In this document: positions 1 through 8,965 of the stretch, piece after piece
How positions within the stretch are numbered: position 1 is the stretch's first letter
Layout: every line of letters begins with the position of its first letter
Assembly (NCBI GenBank): GCA_009779895.1
Contig: WRBB01000005.1
Location: 34,926-98,925 of the forward strand
Source of the DNA: Lachnospiraceae bacterium
GTDB taxonomy: Bacteria > Bacillota > Clostridia > Lachnospirales > Lachnospiraceae
DNA: 64,000 nucleotides
Direction: 5' to 3'
Position numbers and translations under genes: made by a program
Notes under the pieces: generated by a model
Databases searched by the model: none
Told to the model about the DNA's origin: nothing
What the model saw: the letters and a program-made list of their open reading frames with translations, nothing else

Positions 1-840
1 TTCAATAGCTACTACAACAAAAGGTGTTTCCTGCACATAAACACGGTAGATTGTTCTACCGGCCACTGTCATAAAAGCATCCACCCCATCCTCTACATCC
101 CAATTGATACCCGAATAAAACGCTTGTACCGTTTCGTCTCCGCCAATAAAATAACCACTTTGTGTAAAATAAGCGATTCTCTGATTCCCATCTGACACAT
201 CTTGAATTGTGCGTTCCAACAGCTCCGAAGAATAATTCATCACCAATATACCAATCGGTTCTTGCGTTTCCACATCATTAATTTGGCGTATAAACGAAAT
301 CAAGGTCCGTTCTGTCGCCGTCCGAAAAACACCACCACCGTTGATGCGTAAAAGATAAGCACCTTGCAATGCCTCTATCTCCTGCCGCCAATTGCCATCA
401 CTTATCACACTTTCATTTACATGGGTGACCACGTTGGACATATGAATAAAATCATTGTCATTATTAAATATATAAATAGAAGAAAGGGCACTTTCATATA
501 TGGTAAATTCTTGCACTGCGCCTAAAGCCTGATGGGCCGAAATAGCGGTTTCTGCATCGTCACTTCGTAGAAAATTACGCACTTCCTGATTGTTAATCAT
601 CCACTTGCTGACCGTACCAATCCCCTCCAACTCCCGCTTAAAACTATTTCCAACAGAAGTAAGGGTGTTAAAATTGGTATTGATAATGTAATTTTGGGTA
701 CTACGATGTATAATAAATATATAAACCAAAATACTAAGCAACAAATATATAAACAAAATAAATATAAAAAGAATTCTAACTTTTTGGTTCAATTTCTGCT
801 CAGAAAACCAGTCAATCATTCGGTCAATTCGTTTTCTCAA
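1..840 (-). CDS. Sensor histidine kinase, N-terminal part (cut by window edge)
   Basis: The reading frame stays open from a TTG at 840 to the window edge, so only the first 280 residues are visible. A short cytoplasmic segment is followed by a transmembrane helix (about residues 20-45, rich in I, L, F and Y) and then a long extracellular region of Cache-like character. This layout is typical of YesM-type two-component sensor kinases, whose HAMP, HisKA-like and ATPase domains would lie off-window. The TTG is chosen because AGGCGGAG lies 7 bases upstream; an in-frame ATG follows seven codons later. The next gene upstream ends at 854, so the two probably share a transcript. The kinase assignment is an inference, because no catalytic motif is in view. 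Confidence 0.6.
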   Translation of the reverse strand, partial: MRKRIDRMIDWFSEQKLNQKVRILFIFILFIYLLLSILVYIFIIHRSTQNYIINTNFNTLTSVGNSFKRELEGIGTVSKWMINNQEVRNFLRSDDAETAISAHQALGAVQEFTIYESALSSIYIFNNDNDFIHMSNVVTHVNESVISDGNWRQEIEALQGAYLLRINGGGVFRTATERTLISFIRQINDVETQEPIGILVMNYSSELLERTIQDVSDGNQRIAYFTQSGYFIGGDETVQAFYSGINWDVEDGVDAFMTVAGRTIYRVYVQETPFVVVAIE

Positions 841-853
841 AATTACACTCCGC

Positions 854-1702
854 CTATATTCCTTTTAAAAACTCTTCCAATGTAATCCCACGCTCAAAAA
901 TCATTTGAGCTGCTTCTTGCCCTACATAACGATAGTGCCAAGGCTCATATATAATACCCGTGATATGTGACCTATCCTGTGGATATCGCAAAATAAAACC
1001 ATAACGCCATGAATTTTCTTTGAGCCATTGGACCTCCGGCGTGGTTTCCTGCCTTTCATCAAGCATATCATAAGCAGGTGAAATAATATCCAAAGCCAAA
1101 CCGGAAGCATGTTCACTATGTCCCGGCAAAGCTACGGATTTTTGTGTCTCCATAAAAGCATCCACCCAATCCAATCCTTTTGTATTCCATAAAACCATCG
1201 TTTCATTGAAAATAGCTCTCTGTTCTTCATAAGTACGGTGCGCTGAAATCAATTTTAAATCCAATCCCTCTGTAGCCGCATCCTCAAACATAGCCCGGGC
1301 GGAATCCACAATACGAACATCCACCTTATGCCCCGGTTGGAGCTCTGCCAATTCCGGTGTTTCTGCATCCAAAAACGGGTAAGTGCTATTGATCAAACGA
1401 AGATTCCAAGCAACCACTGACCCTACGTCATTTCGGCTGTCAAACGTTCCGTCCCGGCTCGGAATATCTTCTATCTTTATCTCAACATCTCCCCCTATTA
1501 AGCTCGGTAATCCAAGATCATCTGTTTGTAACATTTGATTGACCGCATATAAGCGTTCTCTCATTTCTTGATCATTTGCACGTTCTTCCCTTACAGCAAA
1601 ATTCCAAAAGAAACCCGTTCCAAAACCTCCAAGGATACCACCCGCTATAAAACAAATCACTGCTACTTTTGATAATACGATTCGTTCTCTTTTGATTCTC
1701 AT
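854..1702 (-). CDS. VanY-type D-alanyl-D-alanine carboxypeptidase
   Basis: This is a peptidase family M15B enzyme that trims the terminal D-Ala from peptidoglycan stem peptides. An N-terminal membrane anchor (about residues 8-30) is followed by a roughly 60-residue linker and the catalytic domain. The zinc-ligand motif SEHASGLALD and the later EPWHYRYVG motif are both present, as is the SAHRTYEEQ segment typical of the fold. The domain should lie outside the membrane. The ATG at 1702 has an AAAGG five bases upstream; a GTG one codon earlier would be too close to it. The gene follows the terminator-like hairpin at 1729-1771 and precedes the sensor kinase. Confidence 0.88.
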   Translation of the reverse strand: MRIKRERIVLSKVAVICFIAGGILGGFGTGFFWNFAVREERANDQEMRERLYAVNQMLQTDDLGLPSLIGGDVEIKIEDIPSRDGTFDSRNDVGSVVAWNLRLINSTYPFLDAETPELAELQPGHKVDVRIVDSARAMFEDAATEGLDLKLISAHRTYEEQRAIFNETMVLWNTKGLDWVDAFMETQKSVALPGHSEHASGLALDIISPAYDMLDERQETTPEVQWLKENSWRYGFILRYPQDRSHITGIIYEPWHYRYVGQEAAQMIFERGITLEEFLKGI

Positions 1703-1728
1703 CACAACCTTTTTTGATAAAATAAAAG

Positions 1729-1771
1729 GAGTGGGAAAATTGTGAACATGAGAGTCCTTCCATTCCCACTC
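1729..1771 (-). terminator. Rho-independent terminator after the GGDEF/EAL gene
   Basis: Nine-base arms GAGTGGGAA and TTCCCACTC are perfectly complementary. On the minus strand the right arm is followed by CTTTTATTTT. It lies directly after the stop codon at 1787. Confidence 0.7.
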
Positions 1772-1786
1772 TACTTTGATTTTTTG

Positions 1787-3406
1787 TTAATCCCGCATAT
1801 AACGCACTTCGAAAGTATCTATGGCAATTGGCTTATTGAAATATACACCTTGGGCATAACTACAACCCAGTTCTTTTAATACATTCAACTGATCAATGGT
1901 TTCCACACCATCGGCCACAACAATCGTGTCCAATTGGCGGCAGATATCAATCACCGCACGTGCCACAATTTGACTGCGCCGACTCACCACAATATTGGCA
2001 ACAAGACTCGCATCTAATTTTAATGAATCAAAATCCATCAATGACAGCACAGAAAAACTAGAATGCTTTGCTCCAAAATGATCCAAAATCACACGAATAT
2101 TGGTTTTCCGCATTTTATTACCAATTTCCGCCAACATTTCCTGATTAATATCATCATTTGTCTCGGAAATTTCAATTTCCAAATATTCACTGGTGATATG
2201 GTACTTCTCAATGAGTTCCAACATCTTTTCTGTAATATTTTCTTGTCTTAGTGTGGAACCGGAAAAATTGATTGCAATAGGGACCATCGGCAAATCTTCT
2301 CTGCTCCATTTCGCTATGGTTTTACACACTTCTTCAAAAATATACAAATCCAAATAAGAGGATAGATTGGTATCCTCCAACAAAGTCATATAACGCTCCG
2401 GATTCATCACACCTAAGTCTTTGTGATGATAACGTACCACCGCTTCCGCACCGGCAATGCGATCCGAATACAAATCAAATTTCGGAATCAAACAGACAAT
2501 AAAATTGCCTACCTTAATATCTTCCAATAAATCTTCTTTGATAATCGGAACATGACGCCCTTTTTGAATGCGCTTGTAATACTTTTGCTTTTCATTGCGC
2601 ATCATCTCATCTGCCTGAGTCACCAAATCTTCGGGGTTGATATCCGTTTTTTCCCAAGAATAGCCCATCGTCGCCAGTCCCAAACTAATGTGCTCCAGAA
2701 AATTATGTGCCTTATGAATGCCCTCCATAAAAGTCTCATAAGACGTGTTTTGAGAAAGAACCAAATATTCATCGCCATTGAAACGGAAAATCATATCCCC
2801 TTTGAAAAACTCTTCTAAAACCTCACCCACACGAATGACTACTTCATCGCCATAGTCCCGGCCGAACTCTTCATTAAAACTCTTCAAGCCATTTACATTC
2901 ACAAATAATGCGCCCAAAGATTTTAGTTTTGTATATTGTAATTCCTCCAAATAATCTAAATAACTGTTGCGATTTAATAAACCTGTCATGCGGTCATGAT
3001 AGCTTAAAAATTCCTGCTGCTTTTGCTTTTTAATCAGCACAATTGTTTCAGATGTCTGCAATAATAAAGCTCGTAATAAATCCATCGTGCAACCACCCCG
3101 ATGAACATTTACCGCCGCCAACACAGCAGTCGCCCCATCTTCCAACTCTTGAAACACACTATAACTCTCCGCATTGGTATCCGTAATTGCCGCTGCCAAC
3201 CAAGGCGGATATTCCTCTGCATTTAGCATTTTAATCTTATCTCGTACCCAAGGCACACCCTCATTGCACCACTCATAAATGCTCCGAATACCATCACTGT
3301 CTTTTTCGATGTAGTAGGCATATTCCGAATCATAATAATCTCGAACCATACTTAATACATCATTCATCATCTCAATCAAAGAACGCTGTGTTTGCTTTTT
3401 CACCAT
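1787..3406 (-). CDS. Degenerate GGDEF-EAL cyclic-di-GMP protein
   Basis: An N-terminal sensory region of about 150 residues is followed by a GGDEF domain (starting near MTGLLNRNS) and an EAL domain. Both domains look catalytically weakened. The GGDEF signature reads NGDEY. In the EAL domain the entry motif is AEAVVR and the usual DDFG is DHFG, so one metal-binding aspartate is missing. The EISE, KLD, GVET and QG positions are retained. The protein may therefore sense or bind c-di-GMP, or a related signal, rather than make or break it. No membrane segment is seen. The start at 3406 follows a run of eight G that can serve as ribosome binding site; an in-frame ATG at 3433 has none. Confidence 0.8.
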   Translation of the reverse strand: MVKKQTQRSLIEMMNDVLSMVRDYYDSEYAYYIEKDSDGIRSIYEWCNEGVPWVRDKIKMLNAEEYPPWLAAAITDTNAESYSVFQELEDGATAVLAAVNVHRGGCTMDLLRALLLQTSETIVLIKKQKQQEFLSYHDRMTGLLNRNSYLDYLEELQYTKLKSLGALFVNVNGLKSFNEEFGRDYGDEVVIRVGEVLEEFFKGDMIFRFNGDEYLVLSQNTSYETFMEGIHKAHNFLEHISLGLATMGYSWEKTDINPEDLVTQADEMMRNEKQKYYKRIQKGRHVPIIKEDLLEDIKVGNFIVCLIPKFDLYSDRIAGAEAVVRYHHKDLGVMNPERYMTLLEDTNLSSYLDLYIFEEVCKTIAKWSREDLPMVPIAINFSGSTLRQENITEKMLELIEKYHITSEYLEIEISETNDDINQEMLAEIGNKMRKTNIRVILDHFGAKHSSFSVLSLMDFDSLKLDASLVANIVVSRRSQIVARAVIDICRQLDTIVVADGVETIDQLNVLKELGCSYAQGVYFNKPIAIDTFEVRYMRD

Positions 3407-3440
3407 ACTTGCCCCCCCCGATATATCTACCATATATCAT

Positions 3441-4388
3441 TTATATCTCAAACAAAAAACCCTTAATTTTTTCATAAAGGCTATCTGTATCTAAACCGTA
3501 CTTTTTCACCAACTCAACGGCCGGTCCAGACTCGCCAAACACGTCATTAATACCAATTTTTAAAACTTTGGTTGGAAAATGTTCCGCCAATACATCACAT
3601 ACGGCACTACCCAATCCCCCAATCACGGAATGCTCTTCTACTGTCACAACCTTGCCTGTTTCTCTAGCCGCAGCAATCACCAATTCCTGATCCAAGGGTT
3701 TGATGGTATGCATATTGATTACCTTTGCCGCAACACCATCTTTTGCCAAACGTTCCGCTACTTCTAAGCAATTGGCTACCGGCAAGCCTGTGGACACAAT
3801 GGTTACATCCTTGCCCTCTCGCAATACAACACCTTTGCCCAACTCAAATTTATAATCCGGTCTATCATTAATCACAGGAACGGGCAAGCGACCAAAACGC
3901 ATATATACAGGTCCTACGTGATCATAAGCTGCTTGTACTGCCGCTTTTGCCTCTATATCATCAGCAGGACTGATGACTACCATACCGGGAATGATTCGCA
4001 TCAAAGCAATATCTTCATTACACTGATGAGATGCTCCGTCTTCTCCGACAGAAATACCGGCATGGGTTGCTCCAATTTTTACGTTTAACTTTGGATAACC
4101 AACCGAATTGCGCACCTGCTCAAAAGCACGCCCTGCTGCAAACATCGCAAACGTACTCACAAAAGGTACTTTTCCCGTAGTCGCCAAACCGGCAGCCACA
4201 CCTACCATATTACACTCAGCGATTCCACAATTCACAAAACGTTCCGGATAAACATTTTTAAACACACTCGTTTTTGTTGCCGCCGCTAAATCAGCATCCA
4301 AAACCATGATATCATCATATTTTTCACCTAATTGTGCCAAGGCCTTTCCATAACTTTCTCTTGTTGCTATTTTTTTTACTTCTGACAT
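3441..4388 (-). CDS. tktB: Transketolase, C-terminal subunit
   Basis: This is the pyrimidine-binding and C-terminal half of a split transketolase, of the kind found in many Firmicutes and archaea. It moves two-carbon units between sugar phosphates in the pentose phosphate pathway, working as a complex with the product of the adjacent gene. The sequence starts with a TRESYGKAL segment and contains NCGIAECNMVGVAAGLA, which carries the glutamate that activates thiamine diphosphate, followed by the C-terminal fold with VVTVEEHS. At 315 residues it has the usual length of this subunit. It overlaps the N-terminal subunit gene by 13 bases, which indicates translational coupling. Confidence 0.93.
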   Translation of the reverse strand: MSEVKKIATRESYGKALAQLGEKYDDIMVLDADLAAATKTSVFKNVYPERFVNCGIAECNMVGVAAGLATTGKVPFVSTFAMFAAGRAFEQVRNSVGYPKLNVKIGATHAGISVGEDGASHQCNEDIALMRIIPGMVVISPADDIEAKAAVQAAYDHVGPVYMRFGRLPVPVINDRPDYKFELGKGVVLREGKDVTIVSTGLPVANCLEVAERLAKDGVAAKVINMHTIKPLDQELVIAAARETGKVVTVEEHSVIGGLGSAVCDVLAEHFPTKVLKIGINDVFGESGPAVELVKKYGLDTDSLYEKIKGFLFEI

Positions 4389-5212
4389 AACAATCCACCT
4401 GCTTTCTCTAATTCCGCCATAGCCTCTTGGTATTGCGCCTCATTTGGAGCTGTACCATGCCATGCAGCTTTGTTTTCCATGAAAGAAACTCCCTTGCCTT
4501 TTACTGTCTTGGCAATAATCGCAGTGGGTTTCCCTTTCACTTCCTTTGCCTTTTTAAAAGCAGCGTCTATTTCATCAAAATCATTTCCGTTTATATTAAT
4601 TACATGAAAATTAAAAGCCTCAAACTTTTTATCAATCGGGTAAGGTGAGTTTACCTCCGTAATGGCTCCGTCAATTTGTAGATTGTTGTTATCTACAATC
4701 ACAACCAAATTGTCCAGCTTTTTATGACCCGCCAACATGGACGCCTCCCATACCTGACCCTCTTGAATCTCACCGTCACCCAATAAGGTATAAACACGGA
4801 AAGATGCTTTGTCCAATTGAGCGGAAATTGCCATTCCCACTGCTGCTGATATTCCTTGTCCCAAAGAACCACTGGACATATCCACACCGGGCGTACCTTT
4901 CATATCAGGATGCCCTTGCAAATAAGAACCCGTATGACGAAATGTCTTTAAATCTTCTACCGGGAAAAAACCCCGATTGGCCAGAGCCGCATAATAACCC
5001 GGACTATTATGCCCCTTTGACAATACAAAACGATCTCTATCTACTTTTCGCGGATTGTCCGGATCAATATTTAATTCCGCAAAATATAAATACGTGAAGA
5101 TATCCGCCGCTGATAAAGAACCACCGGGATGCCCTGACTTTGCATTAAATACTGCTGTGATGATGCCTTTACGAACTTCATTTGCTGTTTGCTCTAACTG
5201 TAGCTTATTCAT
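4376..5212 (-). CDS. tktA: Transketolase, N-terminal subunit
   Basis: This is the thiamine-diphosphate-binding half of the split transketolase. The signature GDGEIQEGQVWEA followed by VVIVDNNNLQIDG is the diphosphate/Mg binding motif (GDG...NN). SKGHNSPGYYA and SGSLGQGISAAVG are typical substrate- and cofactor-site segments. At about 278 residues it has the normal length. The ATG at 5212 has AGGAG eight bases upstream, so it is preferred over the TTG one codon earlier. It is the first gene of the pair and overlaps the second. Confidence 0.93.
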   Translation of the reverse strand: MNKLQLEQTANEVRKGIITAVFNAKSGHPGGSLSAADIFTYLYFAELNIDPDNPRKVDRDRFVLSKGHNSPGYYAALANRGFFPVEDLKTFRHTGSYLQGHPDMKGTPGVDMSSGSLGQGISAAVGMAISAQLDKASFRVYTLLGDGEIQEGQVWEASMLAGHKKLDNLVVIVDNNNLQIDGAITEVNSPYPIDKKFEAFNFHVININGNDFDEIDAAFKKAKEVKGKPTAIIAKTVKGKGVSFMENKAAWHGTAPNEAQYQEAMAELEKAGGLLCQK

Positions 5213-5277
5213 CAAAAAGCCTCCTAATTTTTAATCTCTATAGTATAGTATAACTTCCTCTGGATATGAGGTCAATA

Positions 5278-5874
5278 TTACAAATCACGTCTTCCATCCA
5301 AAGCACGCAATAAGGTAATCTCATCTATATACTCCAAATCACCACCCACCGGTACCCCACTGGCAATCCGACTCACCCGAATGCCAACCGGTTTGATTAA
5401 TTTACTAATGTACATGGCCGTCGTTTCGCCCTCTAAACTAGAATTGGTCGCAATAATCACTTCTTTCATCTCACCTTGCAAACGTTCCATCAACTCTTTT
5501 AAGCGAATATCTCCGGGGCCAATGCCTAACATGGGAGAGATGGCTCCATGTAACACATGATAAACCCCATAATACTTTCCGGTTTTTTCGTAAGCCGCCA
5601 AATCTCTGGGCGTTTCCACTACCATAATGGTACTTTGATCACGCTCTGCATTTTGACAAATCGGGCAAATTTCCCTGTCCGTTAACGTCTGACATTGACT
5701 ACAATACCGCACATTTTCCCTTGCCTCTATCAAAGTTTTTGCAAGGATGTCCACCTGCTCTTTTGGCTGATTGATGATATAAAAAGCCAAACGCTGTGCC
5801 GACTTATTCCCAATGCCCGGAAGACGTGAAAACTCCTCAATCAAACGACTTATCTGCTTACTATAATAATCCAT
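5278..5874 (-). CDS. recR: Recombination mediator RecR
   Basis: RecR acts with RecO and RecF to load RecA on gapped DNA. The helix-hairpin-helix (LPGIGNKSAQRLAFY), the four-cysteine zinc finger (YCSQC...ICPIC) and the Toprim domain (VVETPRDLAAYEK, then TNSSLEGETTAMYI) appear in the expected order. At 198 residues it is full length. It closes the dnaX-ebfC-recR operon and starts two bases after the ebfC stop. Confidence 0.96.
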   Translation of the reverse strand: MDYYSKQISRLIEEFSRLPGIGNKSAQRLAFYIINQPKEQVDILAKTLIEARENVRYCSQCQTLTDREICPICQNAERDQSTIMVVETPRDLAAYEKTGKYYGVYHVLHGAISPMLGIGPGDIRLKELMERLQGEMKEVIIATNSSLEGETTAMYISKLIKPVGIRVSRIASGVPVGGDLEYIDEITLLRALDGRRDL

Positions 5875-5876
5875 CT

Positions 5877-6233
5877 TTAAAATAATCCCGGCATACCTGA
5901 CGACATGCCTCCTGTTAGTTTGCCCATCGCCGCACCGGATTCTTCATCCACCTTGCGCAAGGCCTCATTGGTCGCCGCCACAATCAAATCTTCTAACATC
6001 TCAATATCATCCGGATCAACAACTTCTTCTGCCAATTTCACTTTCAACAACTCCCGCTTGCCGGATACCGTTATCGCAACCGCCTGTCCACCGGCAGTTG
6101 CCGTAAATTCTTTTGACTCCATCTCCTTGGCTTGCTCTTCCATTTGACGTTGCATCTTTTGCGCTTGTTTCATCAAATTCGCCATATTACCCGGAACACC
6201 ACCACCCGGAAATCCTCCACCACGTTTTGCCAT
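5877..6233 (-). CDS. ebfC: YbaB/EbfC nucleoid-associated protein
   Basis: This is a small DNA-binding protein of the YbaB/EbfC family, which acts as a dimer on the nucleoid. A Gly-rich N-terminus ([12 protein letters not shown]) precedes the helix [18 protein letters not shown] and the central beta region. A second Gly/Met-rich stretch forms the C-terminus. Its place between dnaX and recR is conserved across bacteria and confirms the call. Confidence 0.95.
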   Translation of the reverse strand: MAKRGGGFPGGGVPGNMANLMKQAQKMQRQMEEQAKEMESKEFTATAGGQAVAITVSGKRELLKVKLAEEVVDPDDIEMLEDLIVAATNEALRKVDEESGAAMGKLTGGMSSGMPGLF

Positions 6234-6252
6234 TGTTTTATCCTCCTACGTT

Positions 6253-7860
6253 TTATGTCACTTCTGTAATATCAAAATTTATATTTTGAAAGCATTTTTC
6301 CAAATCGACATAATTTTGCTCAAAAGACTTCCCTTGGTCCACCATGTCTACTTGAATTTCTACTTTTTTACCGATTTTTTCCTGAATCATCTCTTCCAAG
6401 GCCTTTTTATTTTCACCTCTTATCATATAACCATAGGATATCTCATTTAAAAAAATCAAGCGGAGACAATTTTTGCTACCTGTAGTCAATTTAACCTTTT
6501 CACCGGCCAAATGTTGTTTCATAGGGCTGGGTAAACTGGCTACAATTGATCGAAAACTTTGTGCCACTGCTTTGATATCCTCCGGCACTGCCTCGGGTAA
6601 TATCATCGGTGGTGGCGGCTTTTCTTCCACAGCCGCTACCACTTGGCTTGCCAACGGTATACTTGTACTTCTTTCATGGTATGTTTCATTGACCTTTTCT
6701 ATTTTGTTTTCTAATACACGGATGCGTTCCAACAAGGAATCCGCTTGACTTTCCATCTCCGGTACGCATAACTTAATAAAAGCAACCTCCAACAACACCC
6801 GCTTTTGACTTGCAAACCTTAGTTTGTTTACCAATTCGGAAAGAACCCGAATATAACGAAGTAATGTTTCCGCTTCCACAAGCTTTGCTTCTTCTTTTAA
6901 CAATTGCAAGCTTTCTGTCGTCACATCCAGTGTATTTTCTACCTGTCCACCCTCAATCTTAGCAGATGTCTTTAAGAGAATCAAGTTTCGCAAATACCAA
7001 GTGAAGTCCAAAGTCATCTGGGTTAGTTCCCGACCGTTCATAATTAATTCTTCCAGTATTTCCAGCGTCCCTGCTACATCACCTTTGATCACAAGGCGCA
7101 ATAAACGACTAAACACCTCGCTATCTACCGTACCCAAAACTTCTAATACATTGTCATGGGTGAGGGTTTGCCCTAAATAAAATGCAATACACTGATCCAA
7201 CAAACTAAGCGCATCACGCATAGAACCATCTGCTGCCTTAGCAATGTAATAAATGGCCTTTTCTTCTGCCACTACGTTTTCACCGGATATCAAATCCTGC
7301 ATTTGTTTGGCTAACGTTTCAATTGGAATCCGCCGAAAGTCATATTGCTGGCAGCGAGACAAAATCGTTACCGGTATTTTATGGGATTCCGTGGTTGCTA
7401 AAATAAAAATCACATACGCCGGCGGCTCTTCTAACGTCTTTAACAAAGCATTAAAAGCACCTGTAGAAAGCATATGTACTTCATCAATAATATAAACCTT
7501 GTATTTTCCCTCCGTAGGGCGATATGCCACTTCCTCACGGATTTCACGAATGTTGTCTACCCCATTGTTTGATGCCGCATCTATCTCAATCACATTTAAA
7601 CTGGCATTTTTGGCAATCGCCAAACACATACCACATACACCACAAGGATTGCCCTCCTGCGGTTTCTCACAATTCACTGCCTTGGCAAAAATCTTGGCCA
7701 CCGATGTTTTTCCGGTGCCGCGCGTACCACAAAAAAGGTAAGCATGACCGATGCGGTTGGCTTTGATTTGATTTTGCAAGGTTGTCACAATATGTTCTTG
7801 TCCCTTAACACCGGTAAAAGTAGTAGGACGATATTTTCGATATAATGCTGTATAAGACAT
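6253..7860 (-). CDS. dnaX: DNA polymerase III subunits gamma/tau
   Basis: This is the clamp-loader ATPase of the replicative polymerase. The sequence begins with SYTALYRKYRP and has a Walker A (GTRGTGKTS), a four-cysteine zinc module (NCEKPQEGNPCGVCGMCLAI), a Walker B with DEVHML and sensor 1 ATTESHKIP. The C-terminal region is about 150 residues, shorter than enterobacterial tau but normal for Clostridia. The ATG at 7860 follows GAGG at nine bases. It is the first gene of the dnaX-ebfC-recR operon and directly follows the phosphofructokinase gene. Confidence 0.96.
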   Translation of the reverse strand: MSYTALYRKYRPTTFTGVKGQEHIVTTLQNQIKANRIGHAYLFCGTRGTGKTSVAKIFAKAVNCEKPQEGNPCGVCGMCLAIAKNASLNVIEIDAASNNGVDNIREIREEVAYRPTEGKYKVYIIDEVHMLSTGAFNALLKTLEEPPAYVIFILATTESHKIPVTILSRCQQYDFRRIPIETLAKQMQDLISGENVVAEEKAIYYIAKAADGSMRDALSLLDQCIAFYLGQTLTHDNVLEVLGTVDSEVFSRLLRLVIKGDVAGTLEILEELIMNGRELTQMTLDFTWYLRNLILLKTSAKIEGGQVENTLDVTTESLQLLKEEAKLVEAETLLRYIRVLSELVNKLRFASQKRVLLEVAFIKLCVPEMESQADSLLERIRVLENKIEKVNETYHERSTSIPLASQVVAAVEEKPPPPMILPEAVPEDIKAVAQSFRSIVASLPSPMKQHLAGEKVKLTTGSKNCLRLIFLNEISYGYMIRGENKKALEEMIQEKIGKKVEIQVDMVDQGKSFEQNYVDLEKCFQNINFDITEVT

Positions 7861-7875
7861 CAATAAAACCTCATT

Positions 7876-8943
7876 TTAATCTCCAAAACTAATGCCAATC
7901 AATCTAGCCTCTTTGATTAGGCTACCCGCCGGATCAACATATTTCAACTTTCCTGCTACATCTTCTAAAGGTATTTTTTGAATGTCACCACCTACCATGC
8001 CCACCATATAACCATAATCATGATTCAAAATCAACTCTGCACCGGTGGCACCCACTCGTGTGGCAAACACTCTATCATTAGCACAAGGAGAACCTCCCCT
8101 TTGGGTATGACCCGGTACGGTAATGCGCACCTCCTTGTCAGTCTTTGCCTGCAATTCTTCCGCCAGACGATATGCGACAGAGGGATGTTTTTGAAGTTTT
8201 GCTTTATATTCTTTTTTCTTTAGCACAATATCTTGCTTGGAAATTGCACCCTCTGCAACTGCAATAATCGTAAAAGACTTGCCCACTTGAGAACGGGTAT
8301 GAATCACATCTACAACTTTATCAATATCATAAGGCAATTCCGGCAACAATATCACATCCGCTCCACCGGCAATCCCTGCATGTAACGTCACATGCCCCAC
8401 TTTATGTCCCATGATTTCCACAATAAAAACCCGGCTATGAGAAGTTGCTGTGGTATGAATCCGGTCGATGGTTTCTGTTGCAATATTCACCGCACTTTGA
8501 AAGCCAAAGGTCATCTCTGTACCGTACAAGTCATTGTCTATGGTTTTTGGCAAAGTAATCACATTTAAACCCTCTTCACGAAGAAGATTGGCTGTTTTAT
8601 GCGTACCATTGCCGCCCAAAATCACCAGACATTCTAAATTTAAACGTGCATAATTGGCTTTCATGGCATCAACCTTATCTAAACCATTTGCATCCGGCTC
8701 CCGCATCAATTTAAAAGGCTGCCGCGAAGTGCCCAAAATCGTACCACCAACTGTCAAAATCCCGGAAAATTCCCGCTCTGTCAACATCTCATAATGCCCA
8801 TAAATCAAACCTTTATAACCATCGCGGAACCCATAAATTGTCACATCATCACGCTTATGGAAAAGGCCTTTTACCACGCCACGCATCGCCGCATTTAAAG
8901 CTTGACAATCACCACCACTGGTTAACATTCCAATTTTTAACAT
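7876..8943 (-). CDS. pfkA: 6-phosphofructokinase, group III type
   Basis: The enzyme phosphorylates fructose 6-phosphate in glycolysis. The start at 8943 is chosen because MLKIGMLTSGGDCQ opens the canonical N-terminal strand and loop and AAGGAG lies upstream; the longer open frame would run into the map stop. The nucleotide loop reads GGNGT, so the discriminating glycine of ATP-dependent enzymes is kept while the preceding aspartate is asparagine. The catalytic loop reads PKTIDND, with the lysine seen in pyrophosphate enzymes. This G/K combination is known from ATP-using group III enzymes. ATP use is therefore likely but not certain from sequence. Confidence 0.9.
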   Translation of the reverse strand: MLKIGMLTSGGDCQALNAAMRGVVKGLFHKRDDVTIYGFRDGYKGLIYGHYEMLTEREFSGILTVGGTILGTSRQPFKLMREPDANGLDKVDAMKANYARLNLECLVILGGNGTHKTANLLREEGLNVITLPKTIDNDLYGTEMTFGFQSAVNIATETIDRIHTTATSHSRVFIVEIMGHKVGHVTLHAGIAGGADVILLPELPYDIDKVVDVIHTRSQVGKSFTIIAVAEGAISKQDIVLKKKEYKAKLQKHPSVAYRLAEELQAKTDKEVRITVPGHTQRGGSPCANDRVFATRVGATGAELILNHDYGYMVGMVGGDIQKIPLEDVAGKLKYVDPAGSLIKEARLIGISFGD

Positions 8944-8965
8944 CCCAGTTATCTCCTTTTTTATA

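Noticed and set aside
6253..7860. Programmed frameshift in dnaX giving a separate gamma subunit
   Set aside because: I did not see a convincing slippery run with stop codon in the right place, and many Firmicutes make only one product.
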